A stretch of DNA of 64,000 bases from CAZOVB01 sp964583095 (GTDB lineage: Bacteria; Planctomycetota; Phycisphaerae; SM23-33), in contig CAZOVB010000001.1 of the NCBI GenBank assembly GCA_964583095.1, forward strand, positions 186,001 to 250,000, written 5' to 3'. A program made the translations under genes and the position numbers. Of the stretch, positions 52,231 to 60,237 are shown in pieces. Below the pieces are notes generated by a model that was not told where the DNA came from, made no database searches, and worked only from the letters and a program-made list of their open reading frames with translations. Position 1 is the stretch's first letter; each line of letters starts with the position of its first letter.

Positions 52231-53184
52231 TCAGCTCTCGTCGTTGCCGGAGGAGGCTTGGGGGTTATCGTTGTTCTGGGGCTCACTGTCGCCGGCGGGA
52301 GCCTCGGGCTTGGGCGCCTGTTCGTCCTGTGCCTTGGGCTGGGGTTCTTCCTCTGCCTGGCTGGGTTCCTGCTGGGCCTTGCGGACCGCACCAAGTCGGC
52401 TGCCACCGGGTCGAACCGGCGGGGCCTGGGCAGTGGAATCCCGTCGGCCTCTGCGACCTCTGCCGCCTCCACCGCGTCCGCCTTCTCTTCGACGCCGGCC
52501 CCGCGTCATGGCCAGGTCGGCCGGGCCGGTCTCTTCTTCCTGCTGATGTCCGAAGAGGCCTCGGTACAGCCAGACCTTCACGCCGATCGTGCCGTAGGTC
52601 GTGTAGCAGGGCACGAAGCCGTAGTCCACGTCGGCCTCGAGGGTGTGCAGCGGAATCGAGCCCAGAAGCGTGGTTTCGCTTCGGCTCATCTCCGCACCGC
52701 CCAGGCGTCCGGCAATGGTGATCTTGACGCCCTTGGCACCGGCCTGCATGGCCGACTCGGCCCGCTGCTTCATCGTGCGTCGAAAGCTCGAACGCCGCTT
52801 GAGCTGCTCGCTGATGCCTTCGGCAATCAGTTTGGCATCCAGGTCGGGGTTCTTGACCTCGAGGATGTTGATGTTCACGCGCCGGTCGGTGAGATCTTCA
52901 AGGCTTTCCTTGAGCTTCTCGACCTCGGCACCCTTGGGGCCGATCACCAGTCCCGGACGGGCCGTGCGAAGGATGATCTTCACCTCTTCGCGGGTCCGCT
53001 CGATCTCGATCTGGCTGATGGCAGCAAAAGGAGGCTGGCGGTTGAGCTTGTTGTCCACGAAGCGGCGAATCTTCTCGTCTTCCACGAGAAATTCGCCGAA
53101 GTTGCTCTTGGGGGCGAACCAGCGGCTTTTCCAGCCGATGGTGACACCTGTTCGAAATCCGGTTGGTGATACTTTTTGACCCAT
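52231..53184 (-). CDS. rpsC: 30S ribosomal protein S3 with RG-rich and Glu/Gln-rich C-terminal extension
   Basis: S3 forms part of the mRNA entry channel. The normal core (MGQKVSPTGFRTG to YRGLFGH, about residue 213) includes the KH domain with VIGPKGAEVEKLKE. About 100 extra residues follow: an Arg/Gly-rich stretch (GRGGGGRGRRGRR near 236-248) and then a Gln/Pro/Glu-rich tail. The total is 317 against about 210-240 usual. The start at MGQKVSP is the family start; its ribosome binding site is weak. Confidence 0.96.
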   Translation of the reverse strand: MGQKVSPTGFRTGVTIGWKSRWFAPKSNFGEFLVEDEKIRRFVDNKLNRQPPFAAISQIEIERTREEVKIILRTARPGLVIGPKGAEVEKLKESLEDLTDRRVNINILEVKNPDLDAKLIAEGISEQLKRRSSFRRTMKQRAESAMQAGAKGVKITIAGRLGGAEMSRSETTLLGSIPLHTLEADVDYGFVPCYTTYGTIGVKVWLYRGLFGHQQEEETGPADLAMTRGRRRREGGRGGGGRGRRGRRDSTAQAPPVRPGGSRLGAVRKAQQEPSQAEEEPQPKAQDEQAPKPEAPAGDSEPQNNDNPQASSGNDES

Positions 53185-53200
53185 AAGGCGTATCTCGCTG

Positions 53201-53530
53201 TTAGTCCTCGTCGACCTCGACGACAATGTGGCTGGTTCGTTTACGAATCAGGTGTGCCCGTCCACGGTCCTTGGGGCGGATCCGACGCATGGTCGGGCCC
53301 TCGTTGACATGACACTGGCTGACGAACAGTCGGTCCGGATTCGCGTCGGCTTCGTTGGCGTTGGATACCGCGCTGGTCAGGACCTTGCTGATCATGCCCG
53401 CCGCCCTGTTGGGCGTAAAGCGGAGGATGTCCAAGGCTTCGCTGACATCCGCGCCGCGGATCATGTCCAGGATCAACCGTGCCTTGCGGGGGCTGATTCG
53501 AGCGTATTTGTGTGTTGACTTCCAGGGCAT
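53201..53530 (-). CDS. rplV: 50S ribosomal protein L22
   Basis: The 109-residue L22 lines the exit tunnel with a long beta hairpin. KYARISPRKARLILDMIRG at the start and GPTMRRIRPKDRGRAHLIRKRTSH at the end are typical. It is between rpsS and rpsC. Confidence 0.97.
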   Translation of the reverse strand: MPWKSTHKYARISPRKARLILDMIRGADVSEALDILRFTPNRAAGMISKVLTSAVSNANEADANPDRLFVSQCHVNEGPTMRRIRPKDRGRAHLIRKRTSHIVVEVDED

Positions 53531-53562
53531 CTCTGGCTTCTCCGGGCTCCGAATGTCTTGGC

Positions 53563-53829
53563 TTACCTTCGACCACCCATGTGGCCTCGGAAGGTTCGGG
53601 TAATGCTGAACTCTCCGAGCTTATGGCCTACCATGTCTTCTGTGATATACACCTTGTTGAAGGCCTTACCGTTGTGGACCAGGAAGGTGTATCCGATGAA
53701 TTCGGGGACGATCGTACAGGCGCGGGCCCAGGTTTTAATGGGCTCACGGCTGCCGGACTGCTCGGCCCGCTCGACCTTTCGGAAGAGCTTTTCATCGACG
53801 AAGGGGCCTTTTTTCGCGCTGCGTGTCAT
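53563..53829 (-). CDS. rpsS: 30S ribosomal protein S19
   Basis: The 88-residue S19 sits in the 30S head beside S13. TRSAKKGPFVDEKLFRKVE, then VPEFIGYTFLVHNGKAFN and VGHKLGEFSITRTFRGH, match the family. Confidence 0.97.
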   Translation of the reverse strand: MTRSAKKGPFVDEKLFRKVERAEQSGSREPIKTWARACTIVPEFIGYTFLVHNGKAFNKVYITEDMVGHKLGEFSITRTFRGHMGGRR

Positions 53830-53847
53830 AGTCTCAGGCTGCCTTTT

Positions 53848-54699
53848 CTACAGAACCAGCTGGCCGGCGCGTTTGTTGCGGCGACGCCGGAGGATGTACT
53901 TGTTGGACTGCTTGCTGCGCTTGCGGGTCTTGCCGCCCTTGGACAGCTTGCCGGTCGGACTGACCGGATGGCGTCCGCCGCTGCGCCTGCCTTCGCCACC
54001 GCCCATCGGGTGGGCGACGGGGTTCATGGCCGAGCCGCGGACGTGGGGCCTGCGACCCATGTGGCGTTTGCGACCGGCCTTGCCGACGCGGACGCCCTGG
54101 TGCTCGACATTGCCGACCTGACCGATGGTCGCACGGCACTGAATCGAAACCATTCGCATCTCGCCCGAGGGCAGGATCAGCGTGGCCATCTTGCCTTCGC
54201 GAGCTGCCACCCGGGCCGAGCCTCCGGCCGTGCGGGCAAGTTGGCCGCCCTTGCCGGGGGTCATCTCCACGTTGTGGATTTCCATGCCCATCGGCACGCG
54301 AGCCAGGCTCAGCGTGTTGCCCAGGCGCGGCTCGGCATCTTCGCCGGAGCGGACGCTCTGGCCGACCTTGAGGCCCACCGGAGCCAGGATGTAGCGCTTC
54401 TCGCCGTCTTCGTACTCCAGCAGGGCGATGTGGCAGGACCGGTTGGGATCGTACTCGATGGCCTGGACCTGGGCGTCCATCCCGTCCTTGTCCCGCTTGA
54501 AGTCGATCATGCGGTATTTGCGTTTGTTGCCGCCTCCACGGTGCCGGCAGGTGATTTTGCCGGTGTGGTTGCGGCCGCCGTTTTTCTTGAGCGTCCGCAA
54601 GAGGGACTTTTCCGGCTGCGTCCGGGTCACCGCATCGTGCGTATTGACCGACGAATTCCGCCGTCCGTTTGTGGTTCTCTTGTGTACCTTGATTGCCAT
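53848..54699 (-). CDS. rplB: 50S ribosomal protein L2
   Basis: The 283-residue L2 is needed for subunit joining and peptidyl transfer. The C-terminal loop keeps one His but reads NPVAHPMGGGEGR where E. coli has NPVDHPHGGGEGR. The rest, including GVRVGKAGRKRHMGRRPHVRG, is standard. Confidence 0.97.
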   Translation of the reverse strand: MAIKVHKRTTNGRRNSSVNTHDAVTRTQPEKSLLRTLKKNGGRNHTGKITCRHRGGGNKRKYRMIDFKRDKDGMDAQVQAIEYDPNRSCHIALLEYEDGEKRYILAPVGLKVGQSVRSGEDAEPRLGNTLSLARVPMGMEIHNVEMTPGKGGQLARTAGGSARVAAREGKMATLILPSGEMRMVSIQCRATIGQVGNVEHQGVRVGKAGRKRHMGRRPHVRGSAMNPVAHPMGGGEGRRSGGRHPVSPTGKLSKGGKTRKRSKQSNKYILRRRRNKRAGQLVL

Positions 54700-54723
54700 G
54701 GGTCGGTTCCGCAGTCTGTCTAT

Positions 54724-55008
54724 TTAGAACAGGTCGATGTGGTAGTCCTCGTGGAGGACGACCACTGCCTTTTTCCAGTGAGGGGTTTTTCCCATCATTC
54801 GCCCGGTCCGGCGGGGTTTGCCCTTCCGGTTGGCGGTACGAACGTCCAGGACCTTGACGTTATAGATTTTCTCGACGGCCTGCTTGATCTGGGCCTTATT
54901 GGCCCCGGGCGCCACCTGAAAGGCGTAGGCATTGAGTGCCTGGCTCTGGTGGGTGCCCTTCTCGGTAACCAGCGGGCGGACAAGTACGTTGTAGATCTCG
55001 TTCTTCAC
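54724..55008 (-). CDS. rplW: 50S ribosomal protein L23
   Basis: The 94-residue L23 is the docking site for trigger factor and SRP at the exit tunnel. VLVRPLVTEKGTHQSQALNAYAFQV-type start and the RRTGRMMGKTPHWKKAVV end are typical. The start is GTG and overlaps the rplD stop by 4 bases. Confidence 0.96.
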   Translation of the reverse strand: MKNEIYNVLVRPLVTEKGTHQSQALNAYAFQVAPGANKAQIKQAVEKIYNVKVLDVRTANRKGKPRRTGRMMGKTPHWKKAVVVLHEDYHIDLF

Positions 55009-55634
55009 GCTGTGACCTCCTGGGCCAGGAGTTGCTCCATGGCCTGGCGGGTGACAATCAGTTTCTGCCGGGTCGCGACATCGAAGGCGTTGAGCTCCTG
55101 GGCGGTCCGGACGGTCAGATCCTGGAGGTTTCGGCTGGACAGATAGACGTTATGATCCCGCTGGGCCAGGGCGAGCAGGCAACTTCTGTCGATGCCCAGG
55201 TTGCTGAGCATTTCGACAAGGGCCTTGGTGCGGGGGGCGTCCATCTGCAGCTCATCCAGAACCAGGAGGCTCTGGCCCATGATCTTGGCCAGCAGGGCCG
55301 AGTGAAGGGCAGCCTTTCGCATCCGCTTGGGCATGCGTTTGCGGAAGTCGCGGTTGGTCTTGCCAAAGGCCACGCCGCCGCCACGCATGACGTTGGTCCG
55401 AATCTGCCCGCGACGGGCATTGCCGGTGCCCTTCTGGCGGTAGAGCTTTCGGGTCGATCCCTCGACAAGCCCCCGGCTTCGGGTCACAACCGTTCCCTGC
55501 CTTTTGTTGGCGTGGTAGGTAACGATGGCCTGCTTGAGCAGCGAGACATTGACCTGGTCGCCCAACAAGGCCGGGTCGACCTGGAGGGTGTCGATCTTTT
55601 CACCTGACGTATTGTAAACCGGAACTTCCAGCAT
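55005..55634 (-). CDS. rplD: 50S ribosomal protein L4
   Basis: The 209-residue L4 reaches into the exit tunnel; in E. coli it controls the S10 operon. RQGTVVTRSRGLVEGSTRKLYRQKGTGNAR-type loop near residues 45-75 is conserved. It is coupled to rplW and follows rplC by 18 bases. Confidence 0.97.
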   Translation of the reverse strand: MLEVPVYNTSGEKIDTLQVDPALLGDQVNVSLLKQAIVTYHANKRQGTVVTRSRGLVEGSTRKLYRQKGTGNARRGQIRTNVMRGGGVAFGKTNRDFRKRMPKRMRKAALHSALLAKIMGQSLLVLDELQMDAPRTKALVEMLSNLGIDRSCLLALAQRDHNVYLSSRNLQDLTVRTAQELNAFDVATRQKLIVTRQAMEQLLAQEVTA

Positions 55635-55652
55635 GGTCGTGGTCCTGGGTGC

Positions 55653-56309
55653 TTACGAGGCGGCCTTGGCCGTCTTGCTCTTCTTGATCACGAGATACCC
55701 GCCCTTGGCACCGGGCAGGGGGCCCTTGATCAGGAGCAGGTTGTTTTCCTTGTCGATACGGACGACGCGGCAGTTGCGGGTGGTGACGGTTTCGTCACCC
55801 ATGTGTCCGGCCATTCGCTTGCCCTTTTTGGGCTTGCCGCCGGTACCGAGGTTGGTCGCGTGTCCGTTGATACTTCCCGGGCTTCGGTGCTTGCGTTCGA
55901 CACCGTGGGTGGCCAACTGCCCGCTGAAGTTGTGTCGTTTCATTCCGCCGGCGAAGCCTTTGCCCTTGCTGGTGCCGGTGACGTCGACGAAGCGAACATC
56001 TTCGAAGACATCCACGGTCCAGACGGCGCCGGGTTCGACGTCGGGGGCTGCTTCCTGGCGGATTTCGCGGACGAACTTGCACGGCCCGCTGCCGGCCTTC
56101 TTTGCGTGTCCGATGGCCGGCTGCGTCGCGCGATGCGCCTTGGCCGGGTCAAAGCCCAGCTGCACGGCGTTGTAGGTATCGCTCTGGTCGCTCTTGACCT
56201 GGAGGACGTTGCACGGCCCGGCCTGGACGACCGTCACGACGTGAACCTCGCCGGTTTCGTCGTAGACCTGTGTCATGCCGATTTTCTTGCCCAACAAACC
56301 CACTCGCAT
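55653..56309 (-). CDS. rplC: 50S ribosomal protein L3
   Basis: The 218-residue L3 is an early 50S assembly protein. The start MRVGLLGKKIGMTQVYDETG and the KGKGFAGGMKRHNFSGQ loop are typical. It follows rpsJ by 8 bases. Confidence 0.97.
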   Translation of the reverse strand: MRVGLLGKKIGMTQVYDETGEVHVVTVVQAGPCNVLQVKSDQSDTYNAVQLGFDPAKAHRATQPAIGHAKKAGSGPCKFVREIRQEAAPDVEPGAVWTVDVFEDVRFVDVTGTSKGKGFAGGMKRHNFSGQLATHGVERKHRSPGSINGHATNLGTGGKPKKGKRMAGHMGDETVTTRNCRVVRIDKENNLLLIKGPLPGAKGGYLVIKKSKTAKAAS

Positions 56310-56317
56310 CGTCGCAC

Positions 56318-56626
56318 CTATGCCTTAATCTTGATAAAGACGCCGGCCGGAACCACCAGGCGGTTCAACGCCTCGACGGTTCGAACGGTCGGCTCGTAAA
56401 TATCGATAATCCGCTTGTGCGTCCGCATCTCGAACTGCTCACGCGACTTCTTGTCGATATTGGGTCCGCGAAGGACCGTGTATCGCTCGACGCGCGTCGG
56501 AAGAGGGATCGGGCCTCGAACTCTCGCGCCCGTTCGCTCGGCATGGTCTACAATCTCCTTCGCCGAGGAATCCAACGCTCGATGGTCGTATGCTTCCATT
56601 CGAATGCGTATTCTGTCTTGCACCAT
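56318..56626 (-). CDS. rpsJ: 30S ribosomal protein S10
   Basis: The 102-residue S10 also acts as NusE in antitermination. RIRIRMEAYDHRALDSSAKEIV at the start and the RTHKRIIDIYEPT region are typical. First gene of the S10 cluster, with its own promoter. Start chosen by family length; GGAGAG lies upstream. Confidence 0.97.
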   Translation of the reverse strand: MVQDRIRIRMEAYDHRALDSSAKEIVDHAERTGARVRGPIPLPTRVERYTVLRGPNIDKKSREQFEMRTHKRIIDIYEPTVRTVEALNRLVVPAGVFIKIKA

Positions 56627-56689
56627 CGCGGTCGCTCTCCGCTCACTAGGTAGAGGGTCAAATCTCTGCTGGAAATGCAGAGTCAACCC

Positions 56690-56717
56690 AGCATACTGAT
56701 AAAGCTTTCGTTGTCAA
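56690..56717 (-). promoter_or_regulatory. Promoter of the S10 ribosomal cluster
   Basis: On the minus strand TTGACA (56717-56712, perfect -35), a 16-base spacer and TATGCT (56695-56690) lie between the fusA terminator and rpsJ, 63 bases before its start. A leader hairpin CTCTGC/GCAGAG lies just downstream (about 56664-56682). Confidence 0.7.
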
Positions 56718-56726
56718 TCGACTGTC

Positions 56727-56754
56727 AAAAAAAAACCGAATTTTCACGCGGTTT
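56727..56754 (-). terminator. Rho-independent terminator of fusA
   Basis: On the minus strand AAACCG (56754-56749) pairs with CGGTTT (56738-56733), followed by an unbroken run of T down to 56727. The hairpin starts at the fusA stop codon. Confidence 0.65.
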
Positions 56755-58832
56755 CAATACGCAAAACGCAATATCCGATCCGCAACCTGCGCCGGGGCAG
56801 GGGCGTACGAATGAGGTTGCATCGTACTGGTGCCGCGACCTTGCGTGAGGCTGCGAAGTTTTGTCGTGTAGCCGAACATCTCGGCCAGGGGCGCCTCGGC
56901 CACCAGGACCCGATAAGGTCCGCGCTGCTGGAGATTCCGGATCTCCGCACGCCGGGCGTTGAGGTCCCCGGTTACCGCGCCGAGATATTCCTCCGGCGTC
57001 GATACCTGCAGGAGCATGATCGGCTCGAGGAAGATCGGCTTGGCCTGTTGTACCGCTTCGTGAAACGCCAGGCCGGCCGCCTGTTCAAACGCTGCCTCCG
57101 AACTGTCGTCCGGGTGCATCTTGCCATCCAGCAGCGTCACCTTGACGTTGAGCATCGGATAGCCGGCCAGTGGGCCGCTGGTCACCGAATCCTGGACCCC
57201 CTCCTGCACGGCCCGGACGTATTCCTTTTCCAGCGTACCCGTGGGGGTGGCATCTTCGAAGGTCACATCCACCGGCTCTTGGCTGTCCCCGGCCGGCTCG
57301 AGCTTCAGTTTGACCACGGCAAAGAGGCCTCGACCTCCCAGTTGCCTCTCCACCCTTCCCTCTGCCTGGGCGGTGGATTCGATTGCTTCCTTATAGGACA
57401 CCCGCGGCTTGCCGACGCGGACGTCCAGGCCCTGCTCGCGGGTAAGTTTGTTGCGGATAATCTCCAGGTGCAGCTCGCCCATGCCGCTGATGGTCGTCTC
57501 GCCGGTTTCCTCTTCTTGTTTGTAGCGGAAACTGGGATCTTCGCGTTTGAGCACTTCCAGGCTGGTGGCCAGGCGGTCCTTGTCGGCGCTGGTTCGCGGC
57601 TCGATCGACATGGTGATGACCGGCTCGGGGAAGCTGAGCTTCTCCAGCAGCACCGGGGCCCTGGTATCGCAGAGGGTGTCGCCGGTAAGGCTGTTCTTCA
57701 GGCCCACGACGGCGACGATATCCCCCGCGACGGCTTCTTCGCGGGCGATGCGCTGCTTGGCGTGCATTTCCCAGATTCGCGTGAGATTTTCTTTGCGCTC
57801 CTGGGTGGCGTTGAGCACCCGGGTTCCGGGCTTGAGGCTGCCGCTGTAGATCCGCAGGAAGTTCAGGTCTCCGTGCTGGTCGGAGGTGATCTTGAAGACC
57901 AGCCCGGCGAAGTCCGCTTCCGGATCGGGATGCAGCAGGATCTCTTTGTCCGGGTCGTCGGGAGCGTGGGCCTTGATCGGCGGCATCTCGGGAGGACTGG
58001 GCAGGTAGGCCAGTACGGCATCGAGCAGCGGGCGGACGCCCATGTGCTTCAGGGCCGATCCGCAGAGAACCGGCTGGAGTTTGTTGTCGCAGGTCCCCTT
58101 GCGAATGGCTTTCCGGACGGAATCCAGATCCAACTCGCCGCCTTCGAGGTACTTCTCCATGAGCTTGTCGTCGAATTCGCAGGCTTTTTCGATCAGCAGC
58201 GTGCGGTTGATTTCGACTTCATCGGCGTACGTATCGGGGACGTCTTCGATGCGCAGAGAGGTTGCGATCTTCTCCGGATCGTAGAAGTAGGCCTTGCGGG
58301 TGAGCAGGTCGATCTGGCCGACGAATTCATCGGCAGCGCCCATCGGCAATTGCAGCGGAATGGGGTTGCCGTGGAGTCGCTGGGTAATCTCGCGGATGAC
58401 CGCTTCGAAATCCGCACCGAGTCGGTCCATCTTATTGACGAAGCAGAGCCTGGGTACGTGGTAGCGGTCGGCCTGGCGCCAGACCGTTTCGGACTGGGCT
58501 TCGACCCCCCCCACTCCGCAGAAGACTGCCACGGCCCCGTCGAGAACCCGCAGGCTGCGTTCGACTTCCACGGTGAAATCCACGTGGCCTGGGGTATCGA
58601 TCAGGTTGATCCGGTGGTCTTTCCAGAGCAGGGTGGTAGCGGCGGAGGTGATGGTGATTCCGCGCTCCTGCTCTTCGGTGAGGTAATCCATCACGGCCGT
58701 GCCATCGTGGACCTCGCCGATCTTGTGCGTTCGGCCGGCGAAGTAGAGGATCCGTTCGGTGACGGTCGTCTTTCCGGCATCGATATGGGCGGCGATGCCG
58801 ATGTTTCGCAGGTTGTGAAGGTCTTTGGCCAT
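56754..58832 (-). CDS. fusA: Elongation factor G
   Basis: The 692-residue GTPase drives translocation on the ribosome. G motifs are complete: AHIDAGKTT, ERGITITSA, DTPGHVDF, NKMDR and the GSAL loop. Domain IV has the HPDDSSEAAF tip segment. The start at 58832 (MAKDLHNLRNIG) is the family start, though no ribosome binding site is obvious. It is separated from rpsG by 389 bases with hairpins and from rpsJ by a terminator and promoter; tuf is not adjacent. Confidence 0.97.
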   Translation of the reverse strand: MAKDLHNLRNIGIAAHIDAGKTTVTERILYFAGRTHKIGEVHDGTAVMDYLTEEQERGITITSAATTLLWKDHRINLIDTPGHVDFTVEVERSLRVLDGAVAVFCGVGGVEAQSETVWRQADRYHVPRLCFVNKMDRLGADFEAVIREITQRLHGNPIPLQLPMGAADEFVGQIDLLTRKAYFYDPEKIATSLRIEDVPDTYADEVEINRTLLIEKACEFDDKLMEKYLEGGELDLDSVRKAIRKGTCDNKLQPVLCGSALKHMGVRPLLDAVLAYLPSPPEMPPIKAHAPDDPDKEILLHPDPEADFAGLVFKITSDQHGDLNFLRIYSGSLKPGTRVLNATQERKENLTRIWEMHAKQRIAREEAVAGDIVAVVGLKNSLTGDTLCDTRAPVLLEKLSFPEPVITMSIEPRTSADKDRLATSLEVLKREDPSFRYKQEEETGETTISGMGELHLEIIRNKLTREQGLDVRVGKPRVSYKEAIESTAQAEGRVERQLGGRGLFAVVKLKLEPAGDSQEPVDVTFEDATPTGTLEKEYVRAVQEGVQDSVTSGPLAGYPMLNVKVTLLDGKMHPDDSSEAAFEQAAGLAFHEAVQQAKPIFLEPIMLLQVSTPEEYLGAVTGDLNARRAEIRNLQQRGPYRVLVAEAPLAEMFGYTTKLRSLTQGRGTSTMQPHSYAPAPAQVADRILRFAY

Positions 58833-59183
58833 GGTGTTGTTATGGATGGTGATACGCCAGGCAGGGCCTGGGCATATCTGAAGGCGGGGGTAAGAGCGCC
58901 TTGGCCCGGCAGTGCGGGCTCCTGTCAGCCTTGGCATCGGGCGGGGAAACGCCGGATGCTTGGCAGGCCGACCCGGTTGTTTTATCTCGCCGAGGTTTTC
59001 GGCAAGCCCCGGCCCTGGCAGGACCGGGGTCGGCGGCCGAGGGACTCGACTGCCGGGTTGAACGCGAACCGTTTTCCCGGCCTTAAGAAGGCCGGGCGGG
59101 CGGGTTGCCGTCTGTCGCGGGCGGCTGTTTCATCTGCCCGCGGGGGTTCTGTCTTTGGTTTCCGGTTGTACTACAGACAACAA
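58833..59183 (-). other. fusA leader region with two strong hairpins
   Basis: This spacer before fusA holds a perfect 9-bp hairpin CCCGGCCTT/AAGGCCGGG (59076-59096) and a CCCCGG/CCGGGG hairpin with inner pairs (59007-59029). Neither is followed by a U-tract on the minus strand. I see no convincing promoter, although fusA must have one if the rpsG terminator works. Confidence 0.35.
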
Positions 59184-59208
59184 GAGCCGCCACAGCGTAT
59201 GGCGGCTC
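59171..59208 (-). terminator. Terminator-like hairpin after rpsG
   Basis: On the minus strand GAGCCGCCA pairs with TGGCGGCTC (59208-59184, 9 bp, 7-base loop), followed by TTGTTGTCTGT. It starts 14 bases after the rpsG stop. Confidence 0.55.
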
Positions 59209-59221
59209 GGTGGATGCTCGT

Positions 59222-59698
59222 TTACCAGGCGAAGTGCGCAAAGGCCTTGTTGGCCTCGGCCATTCGATGCACGTTCTCCCGGGTCTGCACGGCGGTGCCT
59301 TCCTTGCGGTAGGCGGACATCAGCTCGGCGGCCATCCTCTGGGAGGTCGGGCGCCCCGAGCCCTTGCGGACGGCATCGCGGATCCAGCGGAACGCCAGCG
59401 ACTGGGCGCGCTTGGAACTGACCTGCATGGGGACCTGGTAGTTGGCCCCGCCGACGCGCTTGGAGCGGACTTCGATCAGCGGCTTGACGTTCTGAATCGC
59501 CTGTTCGAAGACCTGCAGGGGACCCTCTTCCTTGATCTTGTTCTCGATGATCTCCAGGGCGCCGTAGACGATTTTGCGGGCGGCGTACTTCTTGCCGTCC
59601 CACATCATGACGTTCACGAACTTGCTCAGGAGCTTGGAGTGGTATTTGGGATCCGGCTCCAACTGCTCGGCCGATGCTGTAAATCTCTTGTATGCCAT
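59222..59698 (-). CDS. rpsG: 30S ribosomal protein S7
   Basis: The 158-residue S7 starts assembly of the 30S head. SKFVNVMMWDGKKYAARKIVYGALE, then GGANYQVPMQVSSKRAQSLAFRW, are diagnostic. It follows rpsL by 114 bases containing two hairpins. Confidence 0.97.
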   Translation of the reverse strand: MAYKRFTASAEQLEPDPKYHSKLLSKFVNVMMWDGKKYAARKIVYGALEIIENKIKEEGPLQVFEQAIQNVKPLIEVRSKRVGGANYQVPMQVSSKRAQSLAFRWIRDAVRKGSGRPTSQRMAAELMSAYRKEGTAVQTRENVHRMAEANKAFAHFAW

Positions 59699-59736
59699 GT
59701 TTCCTCGGGGCCCGTGGGCCTTCTCAACCTTCCCGG

Positions 59737-59795
59737 GGGCGCCTGGTGCGCCCGTTCTTTACGGATGTCCAGTACTCTCAGCCTCGCAGGCTGAG
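59737..59795 (-). promoter_or_regulatory. Two hairpins in the rpsL-rpsG intercistronic region
   Basis: CTCAGCCT/AGGCTGAG (59777-59795, 8 bp, 3-base loop) and GGGCGC/GCGCCC (59737-59753) precede rpsG. In E. coli S7 binds the rpsL-rpsG junction to repress translation, so a similar role is possible. Confidence 0.3.
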
Positions 59796-59812
59796 TGTGA
59801 GACGCAAAATCG

Positions 59813-60184
<372 letters not shown>

Positions 60185-60237
60185 GAAATACCTCTATCAG
60201 GATCTCGCTCGTGCGTTTGTCTGTTATGTCGGGGCTT

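Noticed and set aside
59076..59096. Hairpin CCCGGCCTT/AAGGCCGGG as a terminator
   Set aside because: On the minus strand it is followed by AAAACGG rather than a U-tract, so it is listed only as a leader hairpin.
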